From: Alkalihalophilus pseudofirmus OF4
Lineage (GTDB): Bacteria; Bacillota; Bacilli; Bacillales; Bacillaceae_D
Reading direction: 5' to 3'
DNA length: 64,000 bases
NCBI RefSeq assembly: GCF_000005825.2
Contig: NC_013791.2
Location: forward strand, 2,852,001 to 2,916,000
In this document: piece by piece, positions 49,772 to 59,090 of the stretch
How positions within the stretch are numbered: position 1 is the stretch's first letter
How the letters are laid out: every line of letters starts with the position of its first letter
Position numbers and translations under genes: made by a program
The notes under the pieces: model-generated
What the model was told of the DNA's origin: nothing
Database searches by the model: none
The model's input: only the letters and a program-made list of their open reading frames with translations

Positions 49772-50359
49772 CTACCTTTTACAAAAACCTCCCAAAAGCA
49801 TTTGGTGTAAGGGTTTTGCTAGAGCACTCAGGTCATACTTGCAGTCTTTCATAACCCAATTTGTAACTACTTCATCTAACGTGCCGAAAATCATTTGACG
49901 CGCTAGGCGATTGTCTAACTCAGGGTCAAAATAACCGCTTTCTTTCCCTTCAGTAATTAATTCGTCCATCAAGGTTAAATACCCTTTTAAGATATCATTA
50001 ATTTTTAGTCTAAGGTCCGTATTTGATTGTCTAAGCTCTAGTTGTGTGACGATAGCGAGCTGCTTATCTGCTTCTAATTGTTCAAAGTGCGTGGTCATTA
50101 GAAGGAGGAATTTTTCATCCACGGTTTGGCAAGACTCAATCTTTGTTCGAATGGTCTCTACAAAACGTCCCATCTTCTCTTCAAATAAAGAGGTCAAAAT
50201 GTCTTCTTTATTTTTGAAATAAAGATAGATCGTTCCATCCGCAACTCCTGCCTCTCTGGCGATCTTCGCTACTTGTGCCTGATGATAACCGTGCTTAGCA
50301 ATAACCGTTACAGCTGCATCGATAATCTGGTTGTATTTTGGTCCTTTTTTCTTTCCCAC
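49772..50359 (-). CDS. fadR: TetR-family fatty-acid regulator FadR
   Basis: This 195-residue repressor of fatty-acid degradation genes releases DNA on binding long-chain acyl-CoA. The N-terminal TetR helix-turn-helix reads IIDAAVTVIAKHGYHQAQVAKIAREAGVADGTIYLYFKNKEDIL. A matching operator lies 20 bases upstream of its start. It heads the fadR-fadB-etfB-etfA operon. Confidence 0.94.
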   Translation of the reverse strand: MGKKKGPKYNQIIDAAVTVIAKHGYHQAQVAKIAREAGVADGTIYLYFKNKEDILTSLFEEKMGRFVETIRTKIESCQTVDEKFLLLMTTHFEQLEADKQLAIVTQLELRQSNTDLRLKINDILKGYLTLMDELITEGKESGYFDPELDNRLARQMIFGTLDEVVTNWVMKDCKYDLSALAKPLHQMLLGGFCKR

Positions 50360-50378
50360 TTTTGTCGCTCCTTTAAAA

Positions 50379-50396
50379 TGAATGAGTATTCATTCA
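50379..50396. promoter_or_regulatory. FadR operator
   Basis: TGAATGAGTATTCATTCA is a near-perfect palindrome matching the Bacillus FadR consensus TGAATGAMTANTCATTCA with one mismatch. It overlaps the expected transcription start behind the -10, a position that would block the polymerase. Confidence 0.93.
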
Positions 50397-50404
50397 TATC
50401 TCTT

Positions 50405-50433
50405 ATTCTAGTGGAAAAAACCAAGACTGTCAA
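50405..50433 (-). promoter_or_regulatory. fadR-fadB-etfBA promoter
   Basis: Perfect TTGACA (50428-50433), 17 bases and TAGAAT (50405-50410) on the minus strand, immediately upstream of the FadR operator. Confidence 0.9.
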
Positions 50434-50460
50434 TCCACCATTTTCATAATTGAATGGTCA

Positions 50461-52170
50461 TCAACTAGATTTTTCTTGATTCAATGCAGCGGTTTTCTCT
50501 TTTTCTTCCTCGATAAGTACTCGCTTTAAAATTTTACCTACAATTGTTTTTGGGAGCTCTTCACGGAACTCATATAACCTTGGTACTTTATAAGCAGCCA
50601 GATGTTTACGGCAGTATTGATTTAACTCTTTTTCAGTAAGCTGCTTGCCTTCTTTAAGGACGACAAATACCTTCACGGTTTCCCCGCGGTATTCATCCGG
50701 TACACCAATAGCTACTGCTTCTTGAATATCCTCATGGTTATATAACACTTCTTCAATTTCTCTAGGATAAATGTTAAAACCACCAGCAATAATCATATCC
50801 TTTTTACGATCAACGATATAAAAATAGCCTTCCTCATCCATGTATCCCATATCACCCGTTAGAAGCCAATCATCTTGCATCGTTGCTTGAGTAGCCTCAG
50901 GGCGGTTCCAATACCCTTTCATAATTTGCGGGCCTCGAACGGCAAGCTCCCCTACTTCTCCTTGCTCCACAGGTTCTCCTGTCTCCATTGAGAGAATGAC
51001 AGCTTCTGTATCCGGCCACGGCAGACCGATACTTGCTTGACGATGGTCCCCCCATAATAAGTTACAATGTGTTACCGGTGATGCTTCAGTCAGACCATAT
51101 CCTTCAACAAGCCGTCCGCCTGTCAGCTCTTCAAACTTCTGTTGAACTTCTTGCGGCAATGAAGCAGAGCCGCTAATACACGCCTCAATCGACGAAAGGT
51201 CATACTTCTTGACATCAGGATGATTAATTAAGCCTATATACATCGTCGGCGCACCTGGAAAGATTGTAATGCGCTTTTTATTAATAATTTTTAAGACTTC
51301 TTTTGGATCAAACTTCGGCACAATATGAAGTGCATTCCCGTTCATCAGCGTCAAATTCATTGATACAGTCATACCGTATACATGGAAGAATGGCAGCACA
51401 GCTAACGTACGCTCCTGGCCCTCTTTCATTTTGTACATCCAATGGCGGCATTGAATCGTATTCGCAACAAGATTACGGTGAGTCAGCATAACTCCTTTTG
51501 CAAGGCCCGTTGTTCCTCCTGTGTATTGCAGCAAGGCTAGGTCCTCTATAGGGTCTACTTCTACATCAGGACGCTTGTCAGATCCTTCCTTAACAAACGG
51601 CAGAAACGGATGAATAGTAGAAGAATATTCTACATTGACCGTCATCTTTGTGTTCTTTTTTTGGATAAAAGGATAAATCAAATTCTTCGGAAATGGCAAG
51701 TAGTCTTTGATAGCGGTTACAATAATATGTTCGACTGACGTTGCATTTTTCACCTTCATTACCCGAGGATATAACAAGTCCAAACATAAGATAATTTTGG
51801 CGCCTGAATCAGACAGCTGATGTTCTAATTCTCGCTCTACATACAGCGGATTCGTTTGAACAACTACTCCTCCGGCTAGTAATGTTGCAAAATAAGCAAT
51901 GACTCCTTGCGGGCAGTTAGGCAGCATAATCGCTACGCGTTCACCTTTTTTAAGCCCTAAGGACTGAAGGTGGTTGGCGAGCCTTCTTACTTCTAAGTCA
52001 AATTGACTGTATGTAAGCGACTTCCCCATAAACTCTAACGCCGTATTGTTCGGATATTTATGTGCAGCTTGCTCAACTAATTCGTGTAGTGAAACATTAG
52101 GATATTCGATACTTGCTGGAATTTCCTTGTGATAACGTCCAACCCATGCATGTTCAGTTACTGTCGACAT
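50461..52170 (-). CDS. lcfA: Long-chain acyl-CoA ligase (first of a tandem pair)
   Basis: The enzyme activates fatty acids to acyl-CoA with ATP. It is an ANL-superfamily adenylating protein with the P-loop-like motif LLQYTGGTTGLAKGVMLTHRN, the VEGYGLTEASPV motif, the hinge DRKKDMIIAGGFNIYPREIEE, and the catalytic lysine near the end in LPKTIVGKILKR. It has 569 residues with AGGAGG upstream. It is highly similar along its length to the neighbouring ligase and has a FadR-like box in its promoter region. Confidence 0.94.
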   Translation of the reverse strand: MSTVTEHAWVGRYHKEIPASIEYPNVSLHELVEQAAHKYPNNTALEFMGKSLTYSQFDLEVRRLANHLQSLGLKKGERVAIMLPNCPQGVIAYFATLLAGGVVVQTNPLYVERELEHQLSDSGAKIILCLDLLYPRVMKVKNATSVEHIIVTAIKDYLPFPKNLIYPFIQKKNTKMTVNVEYSSTIHPFLPFVKEGSDKRPDVEVDPIEDLALLQYTGGTTGLAKGVMLTHRNLVANTIQCRHWMYKMKEGQERTLAVLPFFHVYGMTVSMNLTLMNGNALHIVPKFDPKEVLKIINKKRITIFPGAPTMYIGLINHPDVKKYDLSSIEACISGSASLPQEVQQKFEELTGGRLVEGYGLTEASPVTHCNLLWGDHRQASIGLPWPDTEAVILSMETGEPVEQGEVGELAVRGPQIMKGYWNRPEATQATMQDDWLLTGDMGYMDEEGYFYIVDRKKDMIIAGGFNIYPREIEEVLYNHEDIQEAVAIGVPDEYRGETVKVFVVLKEGKQLTEKELNQYCRKHLAAYKVPRLYEFREELPKTIVGKILKRVLIEEEKEKTAALNQEKSS

Positions 52171-52229
52171 TAATTGGCCTCCTCATCGCTCCCTTTCCTT
52201 ATAAACGTTTCCTCTCTCTCTTCTACATT

Positions 52230-52247
52230 GTAATGAATAATGATTCA
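52230..52247. promoter_or_regulatory. FadR-like box upstream of the first ligase gene
   Basis: On the minus strand TGAATCATTATTCATTAC matches the FadR consensus at 14 of 18 positions and ends in a possible -10 TACAAT. It is weaker than the operator ahead of fadR. Confidence 0.55.
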
Positions 52248-52326
52248 ATTTTAAATAGATTTTTGTGATTTTTTAAAATTTTCCTGCGATCTAGTCGGAA
52301 TTTGTCTTTTTTTTACTTACTCACAT

Positions 52327-52357
52327 AAAAAAAACTGCCCGAAAGTCGGACAGTTTC
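52327..52357 (-). terminator. Terminator after the second ligase gene
   Basis: AAACTG-CCGA pairs with TCGG-CAGTTT with one mismatch, then eight Ts on the minus strand. It lies between the two ligase genes and makes them separate units. Confidence 0.88.
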
Positions 52358-52367
52358 ACTCTTCACA

Positions 52368-54071
52368 CTATTCACTGCTTGCTTTTTTGGCTTCATGCTT
52401 TTTGTTTTCTTCTTCAACTAAGACACGTCTTAGGATTTTACCAACAAGTGTTTTGGGCAGTTCTTCTCTAAATTCATACAGCCTCGGTACTTTAAAGGCA
52501 GCTAAATGCTTGCGGCAATATTGATCAAGCTCTTCTTCTGTTACAGATTTCCCTTGCTTTAATACAATAAATGCTTTGACGGTTTCCCCGCGATACTCAT
52601 CAGGAGCCCCAATAATGACAGCTTCTTGAATCGCATCGTGCTCATAAAGCACTTCTTCAATTTCCCGTGGGTAAATATTAAAGCCGCCTGCAATGATCAT
52701 ATCTTTTTTACGATCAACAATGTAGAAATAGCCTTCCTCATCCATATAACCCATATCACCGGTTAAGAACCAATCATCTTTAAACACTTTAGCCGTTTCC
52801 TCAGGCCTGTTCCAGTACCCTTTCATCACTTGAGGACCGCGGATGGCAATTTCACCAACTTCTCCAAAATCAGCTTTTTCGCCTGTTTCCGCAGAAATAA
52901 TTGCAGCATCGGTATCCGGCCACGGCAGACCGATACTTCCTGTTTTCCTCTCTCCCCATATTAAATTAGAAATAGCAACTGGAGAGGTTTCAGTTAACCC
53001 ATACCCTTCTACGAGTTTACCACCTGAGAGCTTCTCAAACTTTTGCTGAACTTCAAGCGGCAGAGGTGCAGCTCCGCTTAAACAAGTTTCAATTGATGAT
53101 AAATCATATTCCTGTATATTAGGATCATTAATGAGTGCCACATACATGGTAGGAGCACCTGGAAATAGTGTAACCTTTTGCTTTTCAATTGTTTTTAGTA
53201 CATCTTTCACTTCAAACTTCGGCAGGATAACAGTTGTTAACCCTCCCATAATTGAGAAGTTCATGATGACCGTCATACCATACACGTGGAAGAACGGCAA
53301 AGCTGCAAGCATTCTTTCATTGCCAGGGCGCATCTTATACATCCACGCCATACATTGAGATGTATTAATGACGAGGTTTGCATGTGTCAGCATTACACCT
53401 TTAGCAGGGCCGGTTGTACCTCCTGTGTATTGTAATAACGCCAAATCAACGGTAGGATCCACTTCTACATTTACCTCTTTTGTAGACCCTTGGTTTAAGA
53501 AATTTTTAAAAGCAAGCGTCTTATCGTCGTACACAACTTCAACTTTAATACCCATTTTCTTTTTTTGCACGAGTGGATACAAGAGATTTTTCGGAAATGG
53601 TAAGTAATCTTTAATGCTCGTTACGATGACATGTTCTAAGCTGGTTTTACTGCGAACGGCCTGCACTCTTGGAAATACTAAATCAAGACAAATAATTACT
53701 TTTGCACCTGAGTCAACCAGTTGATGCTCAAGTTCCCTTTCAACATATAAAGGGTTCGTCTGCACTACAATGGCGCCAATCATTAAAGCCCCGTAATAGC
53801 TGATAACCGATTGGGGACAGTTTGCAAGCATAATCGCGACACGGTCTCCTTTTTGAATGCCTAGAGACTGAAGCTGATTTGCAAACTGTTTAGCTTGATT
53901 GTAAAGCTCTTCATACGTTAACTCTTTTCCAAGGAAATGCAATGCTGATGTACTAGCATACTTACTTGCAGCTTGCTTTAGGTAGTCATGAAGCGTATTG
54001 TCCTCATATGGAATCGTATGAGGAATCTCCTTTGGGTAGTGCTTGAGCCAAACCTTATCTTCATGCGTCAT
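52368..54071 (-). CDS. lcfA: Long-chain acyl-CoA ligase (second of a tandem pair)
   Basis: This 567-residue paralogue of the adjacent ligase shares motifs LLQYTGGTTGPAKGVMLTHAN, VEGYGLTETSPV, DRKKDMIIAGGFNIYPREIEE and LPKTLVGKILRR. The frame opens at 54080, but AAGGAG directly abuts that ATG; the ATG at 54071, nine bases behind the site, is preferred. It has its own promoter with a cre site and its own terminator, so it is regulated apart from its neighbour. Which copy is the B. subtilis LcfA orthologue is not settled. Confidence 0.93.
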   Translation of the reverse strand: MTHEDKVWLKHYPKEIPHTIPYEDNTLHDYLKQAASKYASTSALHFLGKELTYEELYNQAKQFANQLQSLGIQKGDRVAIMLANCPQSVISYYGALMIGAIVVQTNPLYVERELEHQLVDSGAKVIICLDLVFPRVQAVRSKTSLEHVIVTSIKDYLPFPKNLLYPLVQKKKMGIKVEVVYDDKTLAFKNFLNQGSTKEVNVEVDPTVDLALLQYTGGTTGPAKGVMLTHANLVINTSQCMAWMYKMRPGNERMLAALPFFHVYGMTVIMNFSIMGGLTTVILPKFEVKDVLKTIEKQKVTLFPGAPTMYVALINDPNIQEYDLSSIETCLSGAAPLPLEVQQKFEKLSGGKLVEGYGLTETSPVAISNLIWGERKTGSIGLPWPDTDAAIISAETGEKADFGEVGEIAIRGPQVMKGYWNRPEETAKVFKDDWFLTGDMGYMDEEGYFYIVDRKKDMIIAGGFNIYPREIEEVLYEHDAIQEAVIIGAPDEYRGETVKAFIVLKQGKSVTEEELDQYCRKHLAAFKVPRLYEFREELPKTLVGKILRRVLVEEENKKHEAKKASSE

Positions 54072-54134
54072 AACAGTCATCTCCTTACCCCTTTCTCCAT
54101 TCTCCTTTCTTGTGTGCCACTCTCCTCTAATACT

Positions 54135-54163
54135 ATTGTATTGTAATCGCTTACAATTTTGAA
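54135..54163 (-). promoter_or_regulatory. Promoter of the second ligase gene with embedded cre site
   Basis: TTCAAA (54158-54163), 17 bases and TACAAT (54135-54140) form the promoter. Its spacer holds TGTAAGCGATTACA (54142-54155), a perfect match to the CcpA consensus TGWAANCGNTNWCA within a 7-base inverted repeat. Such placement predicts strong catabolite repression. Confidence 0.88.
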
Positions 54164-54214
54164 TCTTTTTTTTAAAATTTTCTGAACTTTTTTCCTAGTT
54201 CTTATTTATCCGAT

Positions 54215-54249
54215 AAAAAAGACTGTGCAAAATACATCCGCACAGCCTT
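54215..54249 (-). terminator. Terminator after the small membrane-peptide gene
   Basis: GGCTGTGC pairs with GCACAGTC (one G-T pair) on the minus strand and is followed by six Ts. It ends the polX-mutS2-DUF350-small-peptide unit. Confidence 0.85.
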
Positions 54250-54257
54250 TATCTATT

Positions 54258-54347
54258 TTATGAAGCTGCAAAGAACATCATGTAAATGATACCCGCTAAA
54301 ATGAACGCCCCGCAGCATACATACAATATTTTCATTAACGTTTCCAA
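54258..54347 (-). CDS. 29-residue single-helix membrane peptide
   Basis: A short frame starts at TTG 54347 with GGGGAGAAGG seven bases upstream. It encodes METLMKIL followed by a hydrophobic helix with two adjacent cysteines (YVCCGAFILAGIIYMMFFA) and a stop. It begins 15 bases after the DUF350 stop and ends nine bases before a terminator, so it fills exactly the slot of a last operon gene. It is too short for usual annotation. I do not recognise a family; a role with the DUF350 protein is inference. Confidence 0.6.
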   Translation of the reverse strand: METLMKILYVCCGAFILAGIIYMMFFAAS

Positions 54348-54362
54348 CGTACCTTCTCCCCT

Positions 54363-54779
54363 TTAACTTCTGCTTATAATACTCGCTCCTATGACATAAG
54401 ACAGACCAATTGAAATCACCATCGCGATAAAGCCAACAGCACGGTTATCGCGAGCAATCTCTTCATCCACTTTGAAGCTTGGCGTTAAGAATTCAAATAT
54501 AAAATAACTAAAAAGCAACAGCGCAAAGCCAAGTACTCCCCATCCTAGCATCATTAAAAGTGAGTCGGAGTGTTCAATGGAGTGCCTAAAAATGTTGGCT
54601 ACACCAAAGATCTTTCCTCCAGTTGCAAGTGCCACTGCAATGTTGCCATTTTTGATTTCATCCCAGTTTTTGTATTTCGTTACCGTTTCAAATACAGCTA
54701 AAAAGACGATTAGCGCTAGCAAGGAAACACTGTAATATGCCGCAGTCTTGATTAATTCAAGCTCGAAAAAAGACTCCAT
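54363..54779 (-). CDS. yshE: DUF350 membrane protein, YshE-like
   Basis: This 138-residue protein has four hydrophobic segments (about residues 13-35, 45-65, 75-98 and 112-135), as in YshE and YjfL-type DUF350 proteins of unknown function. The conserved polar stretch VTKYKNWDEIKNGNIAVALATGGKIFG separates helices one and two. AAGGAG precedes ATG 54779; the frame opens five codons earlier at a GTG. It lies downstream of mutS2 as in B. subtilis. Confidence 0.85.
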   Translation of the reverse strand: MESFFELELIKTAAYYSVSLLALIVFLAVFETVTKYKNWDEIKNGNIAVALATGGKIFGVANIFRHSIEHSDSLLMMLGWGVLGFALLLFSYFIFEFLTPSFKVDEEIARDNRAVGFIAMVISIGLSYVIGASIISRS

Positions 54780-54860
54780 CCTATTCTCCTTCACTCGTTT
54801 CTAACTCTAGTCAATTACTTATAACCTGTTCAATCTCTACAAGCACGTTTTTTCAAAGGT

Positions 54861-57227
54861 CTATTTTAATTCAATCACCGTATTGCCAAGACCGCCTTCA
54901 TTCATCCCGCCGTCACGAGCTGCTTTTATTCTTGGATGCTTACTCACTAATTGCTTAACTCCTTTTCTGAGAGCACCTGTCCCTTTCCCATGAATAATTG
55001 ACACTTGATGATAACCAGCCAATAGCGCATCATCAATATATTTTTCTACCTTTAACATAGCATCTTCATACCGCTCTCCGCGAAGATCAAGTTCAGGTTT
55101 CACATGATGCTCGCTGCCTCTGACAGTAGCAAGAGGTTTTGTCTCTACTTGTTTTGGTTTATCTAAGAGCTGTAAGTCATCTGCTTTGACTTTCATCTTC
55201 ATAATGCCGATTTGAACGTTATATTCTTTCTCATTGACCTGTTCAATGACATGCCCTTTTTGCCCGAAGCTTAATACTTTAACATCGTCGCCGGCTTTAA
55301 TTGTCTGCTTCGCTTTCGCTCTCGCAGCTTCCTTTTTCACTTTCTTTTGCTTTGCCGTCAGTTTTGGTGCTGCTTCTTCTAAATGTTTTTTTGCATCAAT
55401 TAATTGATGCTCCTTAACATTCAGGCCTTCTTTTTGCATTTCTCTTAGTTCACCAATAATAAATTCGGCTTCTTCTTTAGCAGACTCAACTGCAGCTTTC
55501 GCTTTATCTTCGGCTTCTTTTAAGACACGTTCCTTTTGTTCTTCTAATTGTTCTATTTGAGCCATTAACTCATTTCTTAATGTTTCAGCTTTTTTCCTGA
55601 TCTCGCTTGCCTCTGCCCATTCAGATTCAGCAGATTTTTGGCTTGTCTCTAAAGAGGCAATCATATTTTCAATCTGATTCGTTTCACTATCGATTTGTTC
55701 TTTCGCTGATTCGATAATGCGCTCATCAAGGCCAAGCCGTCTTGAAATGGCAAAGGCATTACTGCGGCCAGGAACTCCTATAAGTAAACGATAAGTTGGT
55801 CGCAGTGTTTCTACATCAAATTCAACACTTGCATTCATTGCCCCTTCTCGGTTATATGCATAGCCTTTTAACTCACTGTAATGGGTGGTCGCAACAACAC
55901 ATGCCCCTCTTTTATACACATCATCTAAGATAGAAATCGCTAGTGCAGCACCTTCTGTCGGATCTGTCCCTGCACCAAGCTCATCAAATAAGACCAGGCT
56001 TTGAAAGTCAACCTTACCTAAAATGTCCACAATATTTGTCATATGACTTGAGAACGTACTTAAACTTTGTTCAATTGACTGCTCATCACCGATATCAGCA
56101 AATATTTGCTTAAATACGGCTACTTCAGATTCCTCGTCAACCGGTACATGCAATCCTGATTGAGCCATTAATGTTAAGAGTCCTACTGTTTTTAAAGTGA
56201 CCGTTTTACCGCCCGTATTTGGTCCTGTAATAATTAATGAACGGTATTCGTCTCCGAGGATCACATCAATCGGAACAACTTCCTCATCAGCCAGCAGCGG
56301 GTGTCTTGCTCTTTTCAAATGAATGTAGCCACGATCATTAAGCAGCGGGGCTGTTGCTTTAATTCGTTTTGCATAATGAGCTTTTGAAAAGATAAAATCA
56401 AGCTGAGCTAATTGCTCAAGATTAATTAAAATTGCCTCTGCATGCTCTGAAATGAGGGCAGACAGCTCTGCTAAAATCCGCTCAACCTCATGTGCTTCTT
56501 TTACTTTTGCTTCACGCAATTGATTGTTAATAGTAACAATTGCCTGCGGTTCGATAAAAAGGGTTGCTCCAGAAGCAGATTGATCATGTACAATCCCGCC
56601 AAAAGCACTGCGATACTCTTGTTTTACTGGAATAACAAAGCGGTCATTTCTAATCGTTACAATCGCATCTGAGAGCATTTTCTGAGTGTTAGAAGAACGT
56701 GTGATACTTTCAAGCTTCGATCTGACCGATGACTCATAACTTCTTACTTGCTGTCGAATCGTTCTAAGGGCCGGGCTTGCAGAATCCAGCACATGTCCAT
56801 TATCATCAATGCATTGTTTGACCGCACGTTCTACATCCGTTAAAGGCTCTATTTGTTGTGTGTAATAATAAAGATGAGGCAGTTCAAGTTCTTCTTCTTC
56901 GACCATCGTCTCAATGAATTTCTTTAATTGTCTGCCTCCGTAAATGGTACTCGCAATTTCAATTAATTCACCAGCAGCCAATGCTCCGCCAATCTGCGCT
57001 CGCTTCGCATGTGCAGTCACATCAAAAATACCACCTAGAGGCACGTGACCTTTTAATCTTAAAACAGTAGCCCCCTCAGACGTTTCCTTTTGGCTGCGTG
57101 CAACGTCTTCTAGGTCCACATGCGGCTTAAGTGTATGAACAAGCTGCTTGCCTAAAGAAGAGGCCACATGTTCTTGCAGCTGCTGCTTCATTTTGTTGTA
57201 TTCTAATACCCTTAATACACGTTCCAT
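54861..57227 (-). CDS. mutS2: Endonuclease MutS2
   Basis: MutS2 acts on branched DNA and, as later shown, on collided ribosomes; it is not the mismatch-repair MutS. The ATPase has Walker [12 protein letters not shown], Walker [21 protein letters not shown] and the TTHYSELK signature. A coiled-coil region covers about residues 510-630. The C-terminal Smr nuclease domain shows [12 protein letters not shown] and [14 protein letters not shown]. It has 788 residues and follows polX by 33 bases. Confidence 0.96.
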   Translation of the reverse strand: MERVLRVLEYNKMKQQLQEHVASSLGKQLVHTLKPHVDLEDVARSQKETSEGATVLRLKGHVPLGGIFDVTAHAKRAQIGGALAAGELIEIASTIYGGRQLKKFIETMVEEEELELPHLYYYTQQIEPLTDVERAVKQCIDDNGHVLDSASPALRTIRQQVRSYESSVRSKLESITRSSNTQKMLSDAIVTIRNDRFVIPVKQEYRSAFGGIVHDQSASGATLFIEPQAIVTINNQLREAKVKEAHEVERILAELSALISEHAEAILINLEQLAQLDFIFSKAHYAKRIKATAPLLNDRGYIHLKRARHPLLADEEVVPIDVILGDEYRSLIITGPNTGGKTVTLKTVGLLTLMAQSGLHVPVDEESEVAVFKQIFADIGDEQSIEQSLSTFSSHMTNIVDILGKVDFQSLVLFDELGAGTDPTEGAALAISILDDVYKRGACVVATTHYSELKGYAYNREGAMNASVEFDVETLRPTYRLLIGVPGRSNAFAISRRLGLDERIIESAKEQIDSETNQIENMIASLETSQKSAESEWAEASEIRKKAETLRNELMAQIEQLEEQKERVLKEAEDKAKAAVESAKEEAEFIIGELREMQKEGLNVKEHQLIDAKKHLEEAAPKLTAKQKKVKKEAARAKAKQTIKAGDDVKVLSFGQKGHVIEQVNEKEYNVQIGIMKMKVKADDLQLLDKPKQVETKPLATVRGSEHHVKPELDLRGERYEDAMLKVEKYIDDALLAGYHQVSIIHGKGTGALRKGVKQLVSKHPRIKAARDGGMNEGGLGNTVIELK

Positions 57228-57260
57228 CTATTTACTCCTTTATAAAACCATTTTATATCT

Positions 57261-58985
57261 TTAGTTGTCATGGCGATTTAAAAATGCCCTCACTTCTTTT
57301 ACGCCCCACATATTCAGTACTTGTTCTTTTTTCAGCATCGCTCTTCTTGCTTGCGCCACACCATATTTCATATCAGTTAACCCATCTATATGATGAGCAT
57401 CTGTATTTACTGAAAGAACAACTCCTGCTTCAGCAGCTTTTTTGAGCCATTCGGCCGCTAAATCAAGACGGTTCGGATTTGCATTCAGCTCAAGAGCCGT
57501 ATTCGTTTCTTTTGCTAATTGAATAAGAGCTTCTAGATCAACGTCATAGCCCTTTCGTCTGCCAAGTACTCTACCGGTCGGATGGGCAATTAAATCCACA
57601 TGATGATTCGTTAAAGCCGTTTTCAACCGATCCATAATCACCTCTTGTTTTTGTGAAAAAGAAGAGTGGATCGAGGCAATCACAAAATCTACTTCTGCTA
57701 AAATAGAATCATCATAGTCAAGCGTTCCATCAGGCAGAATATCCATTTCAATACCGGTGAAAATCGTAAAATCCTCGTATTGCTGATTCAGTTCACGAAT
57801 CTTTTCATGCTGCTCTTTAAGGCGTTTTACCGTTAACCCATTTGCCACCTTTAAATACTTTGAGTGATCTGTAATTGCAATATAATCATACCCTCTAGCT
57901 TGAGCTGCTTTTACCATTTCTTGAATTGAATTGGCTCCGTCACTCCACGTCGTATGCATATGGAGATCTCCGTGGATATGCTCTAAATCGACATACTCTT
58001 TCTCCGACTCGAAATACTCAACCTCACCTTGGTCTTCTCTAGCTTCCGGCGGGATGTAGGCTAGACCGAAATGGGCAAAAAAAGCTTCTTCATCTTCAAA
58101 TGTCTTCACTTCACCCGTTTCACTATTTTCTACCCCGTATTCACTAATCTTTTCGCCTCGTTTTTTTGCAAGCTGACGCATTTTCACATTATGATTTTTT
58201 GAGCCAGTAAAATGATGAAGCGTCGTAGCAAATTCCTCTGGCTTCACTAATCTGAAATCAACTGAGATCGGGAATTCTTGTTCGATTTCTAACGAGACCT
58301 TGGTGTCGCCGTTTGCAATCACTTTCCCCGCTCCTTCAAGTGACACTAACTGCTCTCTTACTTTAGCAGGGTTATTAGTTGCAATGATGAAATCAAGGTC
58401 TTTCACCGTTTCGCGAAGCCTGCGTAAGCTGCCGGCTCTAGAATACTTTTCAATATCTGACATTTGCGCAAGCTGCCCTTCAACCCATACAGCAACCGGC
58501 AATACTAAAGGAAGAGCCAGTCGTTCCGGTCTTGTCATAGCCTCTTCAAGCGCCACCAAAATTTTCTCTTCCGTCTTTTTGCCGAACCCAGCTAAAGCTT
58601 GTACTTTTTTATCTTCACACGCTTGCTTTAATGTGGCGGCATCTACAACCCCCAGCTCTTGATAGAGCTTGCCGATCTTTTTACCGCCCAGCCCTTGAAC
58701 TTTTAGCAATGGAATTAAACCTGCCGGGACATCTTCACTTAGCTCTTTTAATAATGTGGACTCTCCTGTATCCTTAAGCTCGTTAATGACTTCGGCAGTC
58801 CCTTTTCCAATACCGTTTAACTTTACAGGGTCTTCAATTTCATCAAGTGTCCGCTCATCAGTCTCAAGAGCTTGGGCTGCTTTTCTATAGGCAGATATCT
58901 TAAACGGGTTTTCCCCTTTAATTTCTAAATAAATCGCAATGGTCTCCAGTGTTTTAATAACCTCTTTTTTGTTCAATACACTCAC
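57261..58985 (-). CDS. polX: Family X DNA polymerase/3'-5' exonuclease (PolX)
   Basis: PolX fills short gaps in repair. Two helix-hairpin-helix motifs come first (VKLNGIGKGTAEVI, LKVQGLGGKKIGKLYQELG). The polymerase palm has catalytic aspartates in VKDLDFIIAT and ISVDFRLV. The C-terminal PHP nuclease has DLHMHTTWSDGANSIQEMV, ITDHSKYL and DAHHIDGLTDMKYG. It has 574 residues from GTG 58985; TTG 58976 is an alternative closer to the B. subtilis start. It heads polX-mutS2-yshE. Confidence 0.95.
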   Translation of the reverse strand: MSVLNKKEVIKTLETIAIYLEIKGENPFKISAYRKAAQALETDERTLDEIEDPVKLNGIGKGTAEVINELKDTGESTLLKELSEDVPAGLIPLLKVQGLGGKKIGKLYQELGVVDAATLKQACEDKKVQALAGFGKKTEEKILVALEEAMTRPERLALPLVLPVAVWVEGQLAQMSDIEKYSRAGSLRRLRETVKDLDFIIATNNPAKVREQLVSLEGAGKVIANGDTKVSLEIEQEFPISVDFRLVKPEEFATTLHHFTGSKNHNVKMRQLAKKRGEKISEYGVENSETGEVKTFEDEEAFFAHFGLAYIPPEAREDQGEVEYFESEKEYVDLEHIHGDLHMHTTWSDGANSIQEMVKAAQARGYDYIAITDHSKYLKVANGLTVKRLKEQHEKIRELNQQYEDFTIFTGIEMDILPDGTLDYDDSILAEVDFVIASIHSSFSQKQEVIMDRLKTALTNHHVDLIAHPTGRVLGRRKGYDVDLEALIQLAKETNTALELNANPNRLDLAAEWLKKAAEAGVVLSVNTDAHHIDGLTDMKYGVAQARRAMLKKEQVLNMWGVKEVRAFLNRHDN

Positions 58986-59006
58986 CGTTCCTTTCTCCTA
59001 TTCACC

Positions 59007-59036
59007 ATCATACCGATTTCTAACAGGTAAAATCAA
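59007..59036 (-). promoter_or_regulatory. polX operon promoter
   Basis: TTGATT (59031-59036), 18 bases and TATGAT (59007-59012) on the minus strand, about 20 bases before the polX start. Confidence 0.65.
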
Positions 59037-59054
59037 GAATTCAAGCAATCATAG

Positions 59055-59083
59055 AAAAAGGTCTAACCATTTCGGTCAGACCT
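59055..59083 (-). terminator. cvpA terminator
   Basis: AGGTCT-ACC pairs with GGT-AGACCT around a short loop and the minus strand continues TTTTTC, about eight bases after the cvpA stop. Confidence 0.85.
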
Positions 59084-59090
59084 CTTCGTT

